Source: Nocardioides lianchengensis | Lineage (GTDB): Bacteria > Actinomycetota > Actinomycetes > Propionibacteriales > Nocardioidaceae | Assembly (NCBI RefSeq): GCF_900101465.1 | Contig: NZ_FMZM01000008.1 | Location: forward strand, 124,001 to 188,000 | Direction: 5' to 3' | Length of the DNA: 64,000 nt | In this document: positions 49,764 to 60,735 of the stretch, piece by piece | How positions within the stretch are numbered: position 1 is the first letter of the stretch | Layout of the letters: the number at the start of each line of letters is the position of its first letter | Notes under the pieces: model-generated | Told to the model about the DNA's origin: nothing | The model's input: the letters and a program-made list of their open reading frames with translations, nothing else | The model's database searches: none | Position numbers and translations under genes: made by a program

Positions 49764-50343
49764 CCTCCGGCGCGCCGTCCGACCAGTCCACGACGGTGGT
49801 CGGCTCCGCCGGGGTGTCCCCCGCCTCGACGACCAGGTCCACCTGGTGGTCGAGCTCCTCCTTGACGTCCCAGCCCGACGTACGCGGCTCGGTCTCGCCC
49901 GGCAGGATCAGCGTGCTGCTCAGCAGCGGCTCCCCCAGCAGGTCCAGCAGGGCCTGCACGACCGTGTGGTCGGGGATCCGCACGCCGACGGTCTTCTTCT
50001 TCGGGTGCAGCAGCCGGCGCGGCACCTCGGGGGTGCCCGGCAGGATGAAGGTGTAGGGCCCGGGCGTGCTGGCCCGGATCGCCCGGAACGCCGCGTTGTC
50101 GACGTGCACCAGCTGACCCAGCTGCGAGAAGTCCTTGCACACCAGCGTGAAGTGGTGGCGGTCGTCGAGCCCGCGGATCTTCAGGATCCGGTCGCGCCCG
50201 TCCCGGTTGCCGAGCCGCGAACCGAGCGCGTAGCCGGAGTCGGTCGGGTAGGCGATCAGCTGGTCGTCACGCAGGGCGTCCACGACCTGCCCCAGCAGCC
50301 GCGGCTGCGGGTTGTCCGGGTGGATGTCGACGTAGCGGGCCAC
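49720..50343 (-). CDS. YciO/Sua5-type L-threonylcarbamoyladenylate synthase-like protein
   Basis: The 207-aa protein has the YrdC fold: LLGQVVDALRDDQLIAYPTDSGYALG, DRILKIRGLDDRHHFTLVCKDF, PGPYTFILPGT and VGVRIPDHTVVQALLDLLG. The tryptophan-free short form without a Sua5 tail and the GLDDRHHFTLVCKD segment are typical of the YciO branch, whose function is less certain than TsaC/YrdC. It starts (GTG) 3 bp after the ispH stop, so the two are cotranscribed. It overlaps the DUF6542 gene at its 3' end. Confidence 0.85.
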   Translation of the reverse strand: MARYVDIHPDNPQPRLLGQVVDALRDDQLIAYPTDSGYALGSRLGNRDGRDRILKIRGLDDRHHFTLVCKDFSQLGQLVHVDNAAFRAIRASTPGPYTFILPGTPEVPRRLLHPKKKTVGVRIPDHTVVQALLDLLGEPLLSSTLILPGETEPRTSGWDVKEELDHQVDLVVEAGDTPAEPTTVVDWSDGAPEVTRRGAGDPERFEA

Positions 50344-50346
50344 GGC

Positions 50347-51354
50347 TCAGGCCCGCGCCGCGGCAGCGGCCTTCAGATCGCGGCGCAGCTCCTTGGGCAG
50401 CGAGAAGATGAGCGACTCCTCGGCGCTGTGCACGGCCTTCGCGTCCGGGAAGCCCCGCTCGGCCAGGAACGCCAGCACGCCGTCGACCAGCGCCTCGGGG
50501 ACGCTCGCGCCCGAGGTGACGCTGACGCTGCGGACGCCGTCCAGCCAGGCCTCGTCGATCTCGCTCGCGTCGTCCACCCGGTACGACGCCTTCGCCCCCG
50601 CCTCCAGGGCGACCTCGACCAGCCGCACCGAGTTCGACGAGTTGCCCGAGCCGACCACGATCACCAGGTCGGCGCCCGGGGAGATCTCCTTGACTGCCAG
50701 CTGGCGGTTCTGGGTGGCGTAGCAGATGTCGTCGCTCGGCGGGTCGAGCAGCTCGGGGAAGCGCGCCCGGATCGCCGCGACCGTCTCGAGGGTCTCGTCG
50801 ACCGACAGCGTGGTCTGCGAGAGCCAGGCGACCCGCGAGGGGTCGCGCACCACGATGTTCGGGACGTCGGCCGGGCTCTCGACGAGCTGGATGTGGTCCG
50901 GGGCCTCGCCCGCGGTGCCCTCGACCTCCTCGTGACCGGCGTGCCCGATCAGCAGGATGTCGTAGTCGTCGTCGGCGAAGCGCCGCGCCTCGTGGTGGAC
51001 CTTGGTCACCAGCGGGCAGGTCGCGTCGATGGTCTTCAGCTCGCGCTCGGCGGCCTGGCGGTGCACCTCCGGCGAGACGCCGTGGGCGGAGAACACCACG
51101 GTCTGGCCGGCCGGCACCTCGGCGATCTCCTCCACGAAGATCGCACCGCGCGACTCGAGGTCGGCGACGACGTGCTTGTTGTGCACGATCTGCTTGCGGA
51201 CGTAGACCGGCGAGCCGTAGAGCTCCAGCGCCTGCTCCACGGTCACGACGGCGCGGTCGACACCGGCGCAGTAGCCGCGCGGTGCCGCCAGCAGGACCGC
51301 CTTCTCGGCGTCCTCCGGCGACAGGATCGGCGGCATGCCCATGTCGGTCGTCAT
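50347..51354 (-). CDS. ispH: 4-Hydroxy-3-methylbut-2-enyl diphosphate reductase
   Basis: The 335-aa protein is IspH (LytB). Three conserved Cys bind the iron-sulfur cluster: [24 protein letters not shown] and [23 protein letters not shown] and [12 protein letters not shown] complete the active site. It makes IPP and DMAPP in the last step of the MEP isoprenoid pathway. The start ATG 51354 has TAGACT 7 nt upstream and diverges from xseA 45 bp away. In M. tuberculosis the homologue lies beside xseA and ychF. Confidence 0.95.
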   Translation of the reverse strand: MTTDMGMPPILSPEDAEKAVLLAAPRGYCAGVDRAVVTVEQALELYGSPVYVRKQIVHNKHVVADLESRGAIFVEEIAEVPAGQTVVFSAHGVSPEVHRQAAERELKTIDATCPLVTKVHHEARRFADDDYDILLIGHAGHEEVEGTAGEAPDHIQLVESPADVPNIVVRDPSRVAWLSQTTLSVDETLETVAAIRARFPELLDPPSDDICYATQNRQLAVKEISPGADLVIVVGSGNSSNSVRLVEVALEAGAKASYRVDDASEIDEAWLDGVRSVSVTSGASVPEALVDGVLAFLAERGFPDAKAVHSAEESLIFSLPKELRRDLKAAAAARA

Positions 51355-51399
51355 GGCGCCCAGTCTAGGTGTGTCCCTGGCATCCCCTAATCTCCCCGC

Positions 51400-52635
51400 A
51401 TGGCCCTGGAGACCTCGCCGCAGGCACCGGCCCCGGTCCGGCAGATCGCCAACGCGATCGCCGGCTGGGTCGACCGGCTCGGTGCGGTGTGGGTCGAGGG
51501 CCAGGTGGCCCAGGTCAACCGCCGTCCCGGCGTCGGCACGGTCTTCCTCACCCTGCGCGACACCGTCGCCGACATCTCGGTCCCGGTGACCTGCTCGCGC
51601 ACCTACTTCGACGGCCTCAACCCGCCGCTGGTCGAGGGCGCGAGCGTCCTGGTGCACGCGAAACCGTCCTACTACGCCAACCGCGGCACGATGTCGCTCT
51701 ACGCCCGCGAGATCCGGATGGTCGGCCTCGGTGAGCTGCTGGCCCAGCTGGAGCGGCGCCGCCAGCTGCTGGCCGCCGAGGGCCTGTTCGCCGCCGAGCT
51801 GAAGCGACCGCTGCCGTTCCTCCCGGGCTGCGTCGGCCTGGTCACGGCCCCCAACAGCGCGGCCGAGCGCGACGTCCTGGAGAACACCCGCCGCCGCTGG
51901 CCCGCCGTCCGCTTCGAGGTCGCGTACGCCGCGATGCAGGGTCCCCGGTCGGCCAGCGAGGTGATGGAGGCCCTGGAGCGGCTCGACCGCCACCCCGACG
52001 TCGAGGTGATCGTCGTCGCGCGCGGCGGCGGCTCGGTCGAGGACCTGCTGCCCTTCTCGGACGAGGCCCTGGTCCGCGCCGTCGCCCGCACCCGCACTCC
52101 CGTGGTCTCGGCCATCGGCCACGAGCCCGACAGCCCGCTGCTCGACCTGGTCGCCGACGTGCGTGCCTCGACGCCGACCGACGCGGCCAAGCTCGTCGTG
52201 CCCGACGTCCTGGAGGAGGTCCGCGGGGTCACCTGGGCCCGCGACCAGGTGCGCGCCGGGCTGCGCCGGATGCTCGACCGCGAGCAGGCCGGTCTCGACG
52301 CGCTCCGCTCCCGCCCCGCCCTGGCCGATCCCCGCCACCTCCTCGACGTCCGGCTCGACGAGGTGCACGCGCTCCGCGACCGGGCCCGGCGCACCCTCGG
52401 CCACGCGCTCGACCGGGCCGCCGACGACGTCGGTCACCAGCGCGCCCGCGCCCGCGCCCTCTCCCCGCTGGCCACCCTCCAGCGCGGGTACGCCGTCCTG
52501 CAGAACGGCGACGGCCACGTCCTGACCTCCGTCGCCGACGTGACCGCGGGCGACGCGGTCAGCGTCCGGGTCGCCGACGGCCGGGTGCACGCCACGACCA
52601 CGACCACCGAGCAGCTGGAGGACCCCGGTGCCTGA
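51400..52635 (+). CDS. xseA: Exodeoxyribonuclease VII large subunit
   Basis: The 411-aa protein has the OB-fold N-terminus ([21 protein letters not shown]) and the nuclease core [47 protein letters not shown] and [24 protein letters not shown], followed by a coiled-coil region and QRGYAVLQ. With XseB it degrades single-stranded DNA from both ends. TAATCT lies 6 nt before ATG 51400. The stop overlaps the xseB start by 8 bp. Confidence 0.94.
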   Translation: MALETSPQAPAPVRQIANAIAGWVDRLGAVWVEGQVAQVNRRPGVGTVFLTLRDTVADISVPVTCSRTYFDGLNPPLVEGASVLVHAKPSYYANRGTMSLYAREIRMVGLGELLAQLERRRQLLAAEGLFAAELKRPLPFLPGCVGLVTAPNSAAERDVLENTRRRWPAVRFEVAYAAMQGPRSASEVMEALERLDRHPDVEVIVVARGGGSVEDLLPFSDEALVRAVARTRTPVVSAIGHEPDSPLLDLVADVRASTPTDAAKLVVPDVLEEVRGVTWARDQVRAGLRRMLDREQAGLDALRSRPALADPRHLLDVRLDEVHALRDRARRTLGHALDRAADDVGHQRARARALSPLATLQRGYAVLQNGDGHVLTSVADVTAGDAVSVRVADGRVHATTTTTEQLEDPGA

Positions 52636-52840
52636 GAAGCAGACCGAGCAGAAGCCCTCCTACGAGGACGCCCGCGAGGAGCTCGTCGACGTGGTCCGTC
52701 GCCTGGAGGCCGGCGGCACCACGCTCGAGGAGTCGCTGGCCCTGTGGGAGCGCGGCGAGAAGCTCGCCACCTGGTGCCAGGAGTGGCTCGACGGCGCCCG
52801 CCAGCGCCTCGACGACGCGATTGAGAAGGACGAGGGCTAG
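52628..52840 (+). CDS. xseB: Exodeoxyribonuclease VII small subunit
   Basis: The 70-aa protein matches Xse[42 protein letters not shown] and a C-terminal helix [10 protein letters not shown]. It binds the large subunit as multiple copies. The GTG at 52628 overlaps the xseA end, giving translational coupling. Its 3' end overlaps the convergent DUF4245 gene by 4 bp. Confidence 0.92.
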   Translation: MPEKQTEQKPSYEDAREELVDVVRRLEAGGTTLEESLALWERGEKLATWCQEWLDGARQRLDDAIEKDEG

Positions 52841-53415
52841 GAGACCGGGTCGAGCGTCAGCAGCCCGATCAGCGTCTCCTGGTCCGCGACCGGCGCGGAG
52901 CCGTAGACGAGCAGGTTCTCCTCACCCTGTCCGGAGACGACCTCGGTGGCGAAGCCGTGGTCCCCGCCCTCGTCGGAGAAGGTGTCCCACTCGGAGCCGA
53001 GGGCACTCTCCACCGTGGCCGGCCCGTCCTCGGTGGCGTCCTCGTCGACCAGGTCGGCGACCAGGTCGTCGACGGACTCGTCCTGCTGGCGCAGCCCGAC
53101 GTACCTGCCGTCGTCAGTGAGGATCCCGAGACCCCAGCCCGGGCGCGGGCCGCGGTCGACGACCACGCTGGTCACCTTCCAGCCCTCGGGCAGCGTCGGC
53201 GGGTAGGCGACCTGGCGGCCGCTGTCCTGGAGGGCCGCGACGGCCGGGAGGTAGTCGACCGGCTGGAGGTCGGCCTCGGGGGTGTCGCGGAAGACCTCGC
53301 GGAAGATGACGACCCCCAGGACCGCCACCACTGCCACGATCATCGACCCGATCAGGCCGCCGGTGGTCCGCTGGTAGCGGCCCGGCTTCTCGGCCGGCTG
53401 CCCTGACTCGCTCAC
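52837..53415 (-). CDS. DUF4245 membrane-anchored protein
   Basis: The 192-aa protein has one membrane helix ([17 protein letters not shown]) and an extracytoplasmic domain with [39 protein letters not shown] and [11 protein letters not shown], matching actinobacterial DUF4245. Function unknown. I start at GTG 53415 ([16 protein letters not shown]); the longer frame would extend beyond the divergent gene start. In many actinobacteria this gene sits directly beside xseB and glpX; here an ArsB-type permease and a mod operon lie between. Confidence 0.8.
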   Translation of the reverse strand: MSESGQPAEKPGRYQRTTGGLIGSMIVAVVAVLGVVIFREVFRDTPEADLQPVDYLPAVAALQDSGRQVAYPPTLPEGWKVTSVVVDRGPRPGWGLGILTDDGRYVGLRQQDESVDDLVADLVDEDATEDGPATVESALGSEWDTFSDEGGDHGFATEVVSGQGEENLLVYGSAPVADQETLIGLLTLDPVS

Positions 53416-53449
53416 GGCCCCATCCTCACAGGTGCCGTAGGTTGCGCGC

Positions 53450-54697
53450 GTGCCGCCCTCCGTCGACCTGCTGCAGCAGGTCGTGCCGCTCGTCGCCCTC
53501 GCCGCCCTGCTGACCACGGCCTACCGACACCCGCGCGCCCGCGTCGAGACGGCCGTCGCGGTGCTCGCGGCCGCGGTCGTGCTCGCGGCGGGCGCCGTAC
53601 CGCTCGGGGACGCGTGGGACGCCGTGGAGCACCTCGCCCCGGTGGTGCTGTTCCTCGTGACGATCCTCGTGGTGGCCGAGGTCTGCGCGCGGGCCGGCGT
53701 CTTCGCCGCGGCGGCGTACGCCGTGCGCCGTACGGCGGGCGACCGGCCGGTCCGCCTCCTGGCCGGGACGTTCGTGCTGGCCGCCCTGGTCACGACGGTG
53801 CTGAGCCTGGACGCCACGGTGGTGCTCCTCGCCCCCGTCGCGGTCGCGGCGGCCGCGGCTCTCGGGACGTCGACCCGCCCGGTCGCCCACGCCTGCCTGC
53901 GGATGGCGAACTCGGCCTCGCTGCTGCTGCCGGTCTCCAACCTCACCAACCTGCTCGCCCTCCCCGACCTAGACCTGTCGTTCCACGAGTTCGCGGTGGC
54001 GATGGCACCGGTGCTGGCCGCCGTCCTGGTGGTGGAGTACGTCGGGCTGCGGCTGCTCTTCCGGCGCGAGCTGGCCGGGCCGACGACGCCCGACGTCCCC
54101 GAGCGGCCCGCCGTGGAGCCGGTGCCGCTGGTCGTGGTCGGGCTGATGCTGGCCGCCTTCGGCCTGCTCTCGCCGCTCGGTGTCGAGCCGGGCTGGGTCT
54201 CGACGGTGGCCGCGGCGGTGCTGGTGGCCTGGGCCGGCCGTCGCGGCCTGATCGGCGTGCGGGCGACCGCCTCGGCCGCGCACCCGTCGTTCGCCGTGTT
54301 CGTGCTCGGCCTCGGCGTCGTCGTGGCCGGGGTCGCCGACGGGGTCGTGGGCGACGTGGTCGCCGACCTGCTGCCGGGCGGGACCGGCTTCGCGGGGCTG
54401 CTCGCCGTCGCCGTGCTCGCCACCGTGCTGGCCAACCTGCTCACCAACCTGAGCGCGACCCTGCTGGTGGTGCCGCTGGTGGCGCCCCTGGGCCCGGAGG
54501 CCGTGCTGGCCGCGCTGCTCGGGCTGAACATCGGCTCCGGCCTGACCTACTCGGGCTCGCTGGCCAACCTGCTGTGGCGGCGCACCCTGGCCCGCACCGG
54601 CGCCGCCCCCGGGCTGCGCGACCTGCACCGGGTGAGCCTGGCGCTGACCCCGGTCTCGCTGCTGGTCGCCGTCGCGATGCTGAGCTGGACCTACTGA
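53450..54697 (+). CDS. ArsB/NhaD-type (SLC13-like) transporter
   Basis: The 415-aa protein has ten or more helices. The ion-transporter-superfamily motifs are ANSASLLLPVSNLTNLLALP in the first half and LANLLTNLSATLLVVPL with GLNIGSGLTYSGSLANLLWRR in the second. This matches the ArsB/NhaD permease group; substrate could be arsenite, sodium or a carboxylate, and no ars genes are beside it. GTG 53450 has TAGGTT 6 nt upstream. It diverges from the DUF4245 gene and is followed by a molybdate operon. Confidence 0.8.
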   Translation: MPPSVDLLQQVVPLVALAALLTTAYRHPRARVETAVAVLAAAVVLAAGAVPLGDAWDAVEHLAPVVLFLVTILVVAEVCARAGVFAAAAYAVRRTAGDRPVRLLAGTFVLAALVTTVLSLDATVVLLAPVAVAAAAALGTSTRPVAHACLRMANSASLLLPVSNLTNLLALPDLDLSFHEFAVAMAPVLAAVLVVEYVGLRLLFRRELAGPTTPDVPERPAVEPVPLVVVGLMLAAFGLLSPLGVEPGWVSTVAAAVLVAWAGRRGLIGVRATASAAHPSFAVFVLGLGVVVAGVADGVVGDVVADLLPGGTGFAGLLAVAVLATVLANLLTNLSATLLVVPLVAPLGPEAVLAALLGLNIGSGLTYSGSLANLLWRRTLARTGAAPGLRDLHRVSLALTPVSLLVAVAMLSWTY

Positions 54698-54698
54698 T

Positions 54699-54741
54699 CC
54701 GCATCTGCGGCACCAATCGAGCAGAAGAGCCGTATCTGCGG
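54699..54741 (+). promoter_or_regulatory. Two palindromic sites before the molybdate operon
   Basis: CCGCATCTGCGG (54699-54710) is a perfect CCGCA-TC-TGCGG palindrome and CCGTATCTGCGG (54730-54741) has one mismatch. They are 31 bp apart start to start, about three helical turns, and just upstream of a CATGAT hexamer that lies 6 nt before GTG 54754. They are likely operators of the encoded molybdate-binding regulator. Confidence 0.6.
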
Positions 54742-54753
54742 CATGATGGCCGC

Positions 54754-55149
54754 GTGACGACGTACCGGATCGCGGAGGCCGCCGAGCTGCTCGGCGTCAG
54801 CGACGACACCCTGCGGCGCTGGACCGAGGCCGGCCGGGTGGCCTCGACCACCGAGGACGGCCGCACGGTCATCGTCGGCACCGACCTCGCAGCCTTGGCC
54901 GAGTCCCTCGCCGACCACCCGGACCGGGACGCCACCCGAGCCGCGGCCGTCAGCGCCCGGAACCGCCTGGCCGGCATCGTCACCAAGGTCACCAAGGACA
55001 CCGTGATGGCGCAGGTCGACCTGATCTGCGGGCCCTACCGGATGGTCTCCCTGATGAGCACCGAGGCCGCCGAGGAGCTCGGCCTGGCCCCCGGCGTACG
55101 CGCGATCGCGTCCGTCAAGTCCACCAACGTCGTCGTGGAGCGTCCCTGA
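54754..55149 (+). CDS. Regulator with MerR-type HTH and single Mop (TOBE) domain
   Basis: The 131-aa protein has an N-terminal MerR/excisionase-type HTH (YRIAEAAELLGVSDDTLRRW) and a C-terminal molybdate-binding Mop/TOBE domain (about residues 68-131, NRLAGIVTKVTKDTVMAQVD to SVKSTNVVVER). This is a short ModE-like regulator, smaller than E. coli ModE and with one Mop domain. It probably senses molybdate and controls modABC, which follows with a TGATG junction. Two palindromic sites precede it, so it is likely autoregulated. Confidence 0.85.
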   Translation: MTTYRIAEAAELLGVSDDTLRRWTEAGRVASTTEDGRTVIVGTDLAALAESLADHPDRDATRAAAVSARNRLAGIVTKVTKDTVMAQVDLICGPYRMVSLMSTEAAEELGLAPGVRAIASVKSTNVVVERP

Positions 55150-55916
55150 TGAAGCGTGCCCTGCTGCCTGCCCTCGCCCTGCTGCTGCCGCTCACGGCCT
55201 GCGGGGGTGACGACGAGAGCACCGCGAGCGACGACGGCAGCGGGATCACCACCCTGACCGTGTACGCCGCCGCCTCGCTCACCGCCACCTTCGAGCAGAT
55301 CGCCGAGGACTTCGAGGCCGAGCACGACGGCGTCGAGGTGGAGCTCAGCTTCGGCGGCTCGTCCGACCTGGTCACCCAGATCACGGAGGGTGCCGAGGCC
55401 GACGTCTTCGCCTCCGCCGCCACGAAGAACATGGACGACCTGGTCGCGGCCGACCTGACCGGCGCCGAGCCGCAGGACTTCGCCACCAACGTGCTGGAGA
55501 TCGCCGTACCCCCGGGCAACCCGGCGGGCGTCAAGTCGCTGCAGGACCTCACCGGCGACCTCAACCTGGTCCTCTGCGCGCCGGAGGTGCCGTGCGGCGC
55601 GGCCGCGCAGAAGGTCGCCGAGGCGGCCGGGGTCACCTTCTCGCCGGTGAGCGAGGAGCAGGCCGTGACCGACGTCTTGGCCAAGGTCGCGTCGGGCGAG
55701 GCCGACGCCGGCCTGGTCTACGTCACCGACGTGGCCGCCGCTGGCGACGACGTCGAGGGCATCGAGTTCCCGGAGTCGGCCGACGTGGTCAACACCTACC
55801 CGATCGCCCCGGTCGCCGACAGCGACGAGGCCGACCTGGCGCAGGAGTTCGTCGACTTCGTGCTCGGCGCGACCGGCCAGTCGGTCCTCCAGGACGCTGG
55901 CTTCGGGCAGCCTTAG
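55149..55916 (+). CDS. modA: Molybdate-binding lipoprotein ModA
   Basis: The 255-aa protein has a lipoprotein signal with lipobox LTACG and the ModA core: [44 protein letters not shown], then [14 protein letters not shown]. It binds molybdate or tungstate outside the membrane. The ATG at 55149 overlaps the regulator stop. ModB follows 5 bp after its stop. Confidence 0.93.
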   Translation: MKRALLPALALLLPLTACGGDDESTASDDGSGITTLTVYAAASLTATFEQIAEDFEAEHDGVEVELSFGGSSDLVTQITEGAEADVFASAATKNMDDLVAADLTGAEPQDFATNVLEIAVPPGNPAGVKSLQDLTGDLNLVLCAPEVPCGAAAQKVAEAAGVTFSPVSEEQAVTDVLAKVASGEADAGLVYVTDVAAAGDDVEGIEFPESADVVNTYPIAPVADSDEADLAQEFVDFVLGATGQSVLQDAGFGQP

Positions 55917-55921
55917 CCCCT

Positions 55922-56706
55922 GTGACCACCCAGCAGCGCCAGGTCGGGGTCCCCGCCTGGATCTACCTGCCCGCACTGCTCGGCGCTGTCCTGGTCCTGC
56001 TGCCGCTGGCCGGCATGCTCAGCCGGGTCGACTGGTCGAGGTTCGTGGACCTGGTCACCACCGAGTCCGCCCGCACGGCGCTCGGGCTGAGCCTGCGCAC
56101 CTCCGCCGTCAGTACGGCGCTCTGCGTGCTGCTCGGCGTGCCGATGGCGGTCGTGCTGGCCCGGACGTCGTTCCCGGGTCAGGGCGTGCTGCGCTCGCTG
56201 GTGCTGCTGCCGATGGTCCTGCCGCCGGTCGTCGGCGGCATCGCACTGCTCTACACCTTCGGCCGCAAGGGCCTGCTCGGTGCCGAGCTCGACGCCCTGG
56301 GCGTCCAGGTCGCCTTCTCGACGATCGCGGTCGTGCTGGCCCAGACCTTCGTGTCGCTGCCGTTCCTGGTCGTCAGCCTGGAGGGGGCGCTGCGCAGCGC
56401 CGGGCAGCGCTACGAGGTGGTCGCGGCCTCGCTCGGCGCCTCGCCGACCACGGTGTTCCGGCGGGTCACCCTGCCGCTGGTCCTGCCCGGGCTGGTGTCG
56501 GGCGCGACGCTGGCCTTCGCCCGGTCGCTGGGCGAATTCGGCGCCACGATCACCTTCGCCGGCAGCCTCGAGGGGACCACCCGGACCCTGCCGCTCTACA
56601 TCTACCAGCTCCGCGTCACCGACCCCGACGCCGCCGTGGCCATGTCCCTGCTGCTGGTCGTGGTCGCCGTCGTCGTCATCGGCTTCGCCCGCCCGGGGCG
56701 CACGGG

Positions 56707-56710
<4 letters not shown>
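55922..56710 (+). CDS. modB: Molybdate ABC transporter permease ModB
   Basis: The 262-aa permease has about six helices and the EAA region [23 protein letters not shown], with the [15 protein letters not shown] segment typical of ModB. It forms the molybdate channel with itself. Start GTG 55922 is the first after the modA stop. The stop overlaps modC (ATGA). Confidence 0.92.
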
Positions 56711-57744
<1,034 letters not shown>

Positions 57745-57787
57745 GCGGGGGAACTGCCGACCCCGGATCACCGATAGGGTTCGGCCC

Positions 57788-58804
57788 ATGACGGAGAGCC
57801 TGAGCGTCGCCCCCGAGTCCCCCGACCGCAACCTCGCCCTCGAGCTCGTCCGCGTCACCGAGGCCGCGGCCATGGCCGCCGGTCGCTGGGTCGGCAAGGG
57901 CGACAAGAACGGCGCCGACGGCGTCGCGGTCAACGCGATGCGGGTGATGATCTCGACCATCGGCATGCGCGGCACCGTGGTCATCGGCGAGGGCGAGAAG
58001 GACAACGCGCCCATGCTCTACAACGGCGAGGAGGTCGGCGACGGCACCGGGCCCGAGTGCGACGTCGCGGTCGACCCGATCGACGGCACCACCCTGACCG
58101 CGAAGGGCATGAGCAACGCCGTCGCGGTGCTCGCGGTGGCCCCGCGCGGCTCGATGTACGACCCGTCCGCGGTGTTCTACATGGACAAGCTCGCCACCGG
58201 CCCCGAGGCGGCAGACGTCGTCGACATCCGCCTCCCGGTCGCCGAGAACATCCACCAGGTCGCCAAGGCCAAGGGCGGCAAGCCCGAGGACGTCACCGTG
58301 GTGCTCCTCGACCGGCCCCGCCACCAGCAGCTCGCCGACGAGATCCGGGCCACCGGTGCCCGGATCAAGTTCATCGTCGACGGCGACGTCGCGGGTGCCA
58401 TCTCGGCGGCCCGGCCCGACAGTGGTGTCGACCTGCTGCTCGGCATCGGCGGCACCCCCGAGGCGATCATCACCGCCTGCGCGATGAAGGCGATGGGCGG
58501 CGTGATCCAGGGCCAGCTGTGGCCGACCGACGGCGAGGAGCGGCAGAAGGCGCTGGACGCCGGCCACAACCTCGACCCCGACTTCGTGCTCACCACCGAC
58601 GAGCTGGTCACCGGCGACGACTGCTTCTTCGTGGCCACCGGCATCACCGACGGCGACCTCATGCGCGGCGTGCGCTACGCCGGCGGCGGGGCCACCACGC
58701 ACTCGCTGGTGATGCGCTCGCGCAGCGGCACGATCCGCTCGATCACCTCCGAGCACCGCCTGCAGAAGCTACGCGCTTACTCCGCGATCGACTTCGACCG
58801 CTGA
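57788..58804 (+). CDS. glpX: Fructose-1,6-bisphosphatase class II
   Basis: The 338-aa protein is GlpX-type FBPase. It has the metal site [37 protein letters not shown] and the binding loop DRPRHQQL. It hydrolyses FBP to F6P in gluconeogenesis and is the standard actinobacterial FBPase. TAGGGT lies 7 nt before ATG 57788. Its 3' end overlaps the convergent lipase-like gene by 36 bp. Confidence 0.95.
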   Translation: MTESLSVAPESPDRNLALELVRVTEAAAMAAGRWVGKGDKNGADGVAVNAMRVMISTIGMRGTVVIGEGEKDNAPMLYNGEEVGDGTGPECDVAVDPIDGTTLTAKGMSNAVAVLAVAPRGSMYDPSAVFYMDKLATGPEAADVVDIRLPVAENIHQVAKAKGGKPEDVTVVLLDRPRHQQLADEIRATGARIKFIVDGDVAGAISAARPDSGVDLLLGIGGTPEAIITACAMKAMGGVIQGQLWPTDGEERQKALDAGHNLDPDFVLTTDELVTGDDCFFVATGITDGDLMRGVRYAGGGATTHSLVMRSRSGTIRSITSEHRLQKLRAYSAIDFDR

Positions 58805-59608
58805 CAGCGGGGTGAGCTGCGTCGCCAGGGCGGCGCTGACCTGGTCGACGACCCGCGGGTCCACGGCCATGCCGACGTGGCTCGCGGTCACCTCGACCGG
58901 GACGGCGATCGGGTCGACGCAGGCCCGCCAGTCGACGATGCCGTCGCGCCGGCTGTAGATCGCGGTGAAGGCGACGTCGTCGGCCAGCGGCTCGCGACTC
59001 TCGTCGAAGCTCTGCCGCGCGCAGGCGCCGCCCACGCACTCCTCCGACATCAGCCCGGGCAGCCCGGCCCGGCTCAGCCGGACCAGGACGTCGACGCTTG
59101 CGGTGAGGGCCAGGTGGTGAGCGCCGGGCGCCAGCATCGGGCTGCCCATCGTGACGATGCCCGACACCAGGTCCGGGCGTCGTACGGCGACCCCGCGGGC
59201 CAGCATCCCGCCGAGGCTGTGCCCGACGACCTGCACGCGGCTGCCGCGCCGCATCGCGATCGACTCGAGCCGGGCCTCCAGCTGGGCCGCGGCGTTGAGG
59301 GTGCAGCCCACATTGGCGCGGATGTGCGAGCGGTAGGTGCGGAATCCGCGCTGGCGCAGCACCGTCGACATCAGGCTCAGCGACAGGTCGCCGGCCAGGA
59401 AGCCCGGCACCAGGACCACCGGGTCGGCGAACCGCTCCGGGGCGCGGTCGCCGTACGGCGTGGCGTGGCGGACCCGTCGGTCGCCGACCCGCCGGACGAC
59501 GTGGCGACCGGCCTCGCCGACCAGGCTCGCCTCGCGCAGCACCGCTCCGACCCCGGGTCGGGCGAAGCCCGCCGGGAGCAGGAACGAGGCGAGGGTGTTC
59601 TGGCTCAC
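58769..59608 (-). CDS. Lipase-like alpha/beta hydrolase
   Basis: The 279-aa protein has the nucleophile elbow [13 protein letters not shown], an N-terminal oxyanion region [16 protein letters not shown] and a late Asp/His ([19 protein letters not shown]). It resembles PGAP1/LipA-type triacylglycerol lipases and serine esterases. There is no signal peptide, so it may act in the cytoplasm. TAATCT lies 6 nt before GTG 59608. It diverges from a second alpha/beta hydrolase, 93 bp away. Confidence 0.8.
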   Translation of the reverse strand: MSQNTLASFLLPAGFARPGVGAVLREASLVGEAGRHVVRRVGDRRVRHATPYGDRAPERFADPVVLVPGFLAGDLSLSLMSTVLRQRGFRTYRSHIRANVGCTLNAAAQLEARLESIAMRRGSRVQVVGHSLGGMLARGVAVRRPDLVSGIVTMGSPMLAPGAHHLALTASVDVLVRLSRAGLPGLMSEECVGGACARQSFDESREPLADDVAFTAIYSRRDGIVDWRACVDPIAVPVEVTASHVGMAVDPRVVDQVSAALATQLTPLSAVEVDRGVSA

Positions 59609-59668
59609 ACCAGCAGATTACGGCGATGCCACACGAAATCGTAGGAATTCCAACCATCCGGGCATTTC

Positions 59669-59687
59669 CTGACAGCGGCAGTGTCAG
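59669..59687. promoter_or_regulatory. Inverted repeat between two hydrolase genes
   Basis: CTGACA (59669-59674) and TGTCAG (59682-59687) form a perfect inverted repeat with a 7-nt spacer, 14 bp before the ATG at 59702. The layout suggests a repressor site for the plus-strand hydrolase, and possibly for the divergent one. Confidence 0.45.
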
Positions 59688-59701
59688 CAACACTCTTATC
59701 C

Positions 59702-60610
59702 ATGACCAGCGCGCCCGAGGTCCTTGTCTCCCCCGAGCTGTTCGCTCCCGTCGGCGACGGCGTCGAGCTCTGCTACCAGACGTTCGGCGACCCCGACGAC
59801 GAGCCGCTGCTGCTCGTCATGGGCCTCGGCGGCCCGATGACCTGGTGGGACCCCGAGCTCTGCCGGATGCTCGCGGGCCGCGGCTTCTTCGTCATCCGCT
59901 ACGACAACCGCGACACCGGCCGCTCCTCGCGGATGACCGGGCGGGTCGGCCGGGCCACGCTGGTCCGGGCGTTCACCGGCGCGAAGGTGCGGGCGCCGTA
60001 CTCCATCGCCGACCTGGCGCGCGACGCCGTCGGGCTGCTCGACCACCTCGGCCTCGACTCCGCCCACGTCGTCGGCGTGTCGATGGGCGGCATGATCGCC
60101 CAGACCGTGGCCCTCGACGCCCCGTCCCGGGTCCGCTCGCTGACCAGCATCATGTCGACGACCGGCAAGCGCAGCGTCGGCTGGCAGCACCCCTCGCTGC
60201 TCCCCACCCTGCTGGGCGGACGCGGCGACTCGCGCGAGGAGTACGTCGCCGGCAGCGTCGTGATGGCCCGGCTGATCGGATCGCCCGCCTACCCCGAGCC
60301 GGAGGAGGGTGCCCGCCTGCGTGGCGAGGAGACGTTCGATCGCGGCATCAATCCGGCGGGCGTGCTGCGCCAGATGGTCGCCGTGCTGACCCAGCCCAAC
60401 CGCGGCCAGCGGCTGCGCGGCATCCGGGTCCCGACCCTGGTCGTGCACGGCCTGGCCGACAAGATGGTGCACGTCTCTGGCGGGCGGGCGACCGCCGCGG
60501 CGGTCCCCGGCAGCGAGCTGCTGCTGGTCGACGGCATGGGCCACGACCTCCCGGTCGAGCTGTTCGAGACCTTCACCGCCGTGATCCGCCGCAACGCCGA
60601 TCGAGCCTGA
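59702..60610 (+). CDS. Alpha/beta hydrolase (epoxide hydrolase/esterase-like)
   Basis: The 302-aa protein has MGLGGPMTWWDPELCRMLA, the Asp-containing FVIRYDNRDTGRSSRM, the nucleophile elbow VVGVSMGGMIAQTVAL and the late HGLADKMVH and DGMGHDLP. This matches a common actinobacterial alpha/beta-fold hydrolase group with GxSxG serine nucleophile. Substrate unknown. I chose ATG 59702 (MTSAPEVLVSPELF); ATG 59681 would overlap the inverted repeat. Confidence 0.82.
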   Translation: MTSAPEVLVSPELFAPVGDGVELCYQTFGDPDDEPLLLVMGLGGPMTWWDPELCRMLAGRGFFVIRYDNRDTGRSSRMTGRVGRATLVRAFTGAKVRAPYSIADLARDAVGLLDHLGLDSAHVVGVSMGGMIAQTVALDAPSRVRSLTSIMSTTGKRSVGWQHPSLLPTLLGGRGDSREEYVAGSVVMARLIGSPAYPEPEEGARLRGEETFDRGINPAGVLRQMVAVLTQPNRGQRLRGIRVPTLVVHGLADKMVHVSGGRATAAAVPGSELLLVDGMGHDLPVELFETFTAVIRRNADRA

Positions 60611-60662
60611 ACCACCCCGCTCACCTTTTGGGGTGACGACGACGTTTCCTGAGAGCCCTCCT

Positions 60663-60717
60663 TGGTTAGTGGACAAACCACGTGAACAGGGACTAGACCG
60701 TGTGACACGTGCCACAC
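60663..60717 (+). promoter_or_regulatory. Two inverted repeats before the LpqY-like operon
   Basis: TGGTT-n8-AACCA (60663-60680) and GTGTG-ACACGTGC-CACAC (60700-60717) lie in the 125-bp gap upstream of ATG 60736. The second contains CACGTG. They are plausible LacI- or GntR-type operators for the sugar importer; no regulator gene is adjacent. Confidence 0.4.
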
Positions 60718-60735
60718 GATCCGGGGAGGGGCCGC

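Noticed and set aside
60613..60635. CACCCC-n11-GGGGTG as a terminator after the hydrolase at 59702
   Set aside because: The stem is only 6 bp with a long loop; too weak to list as a feature.
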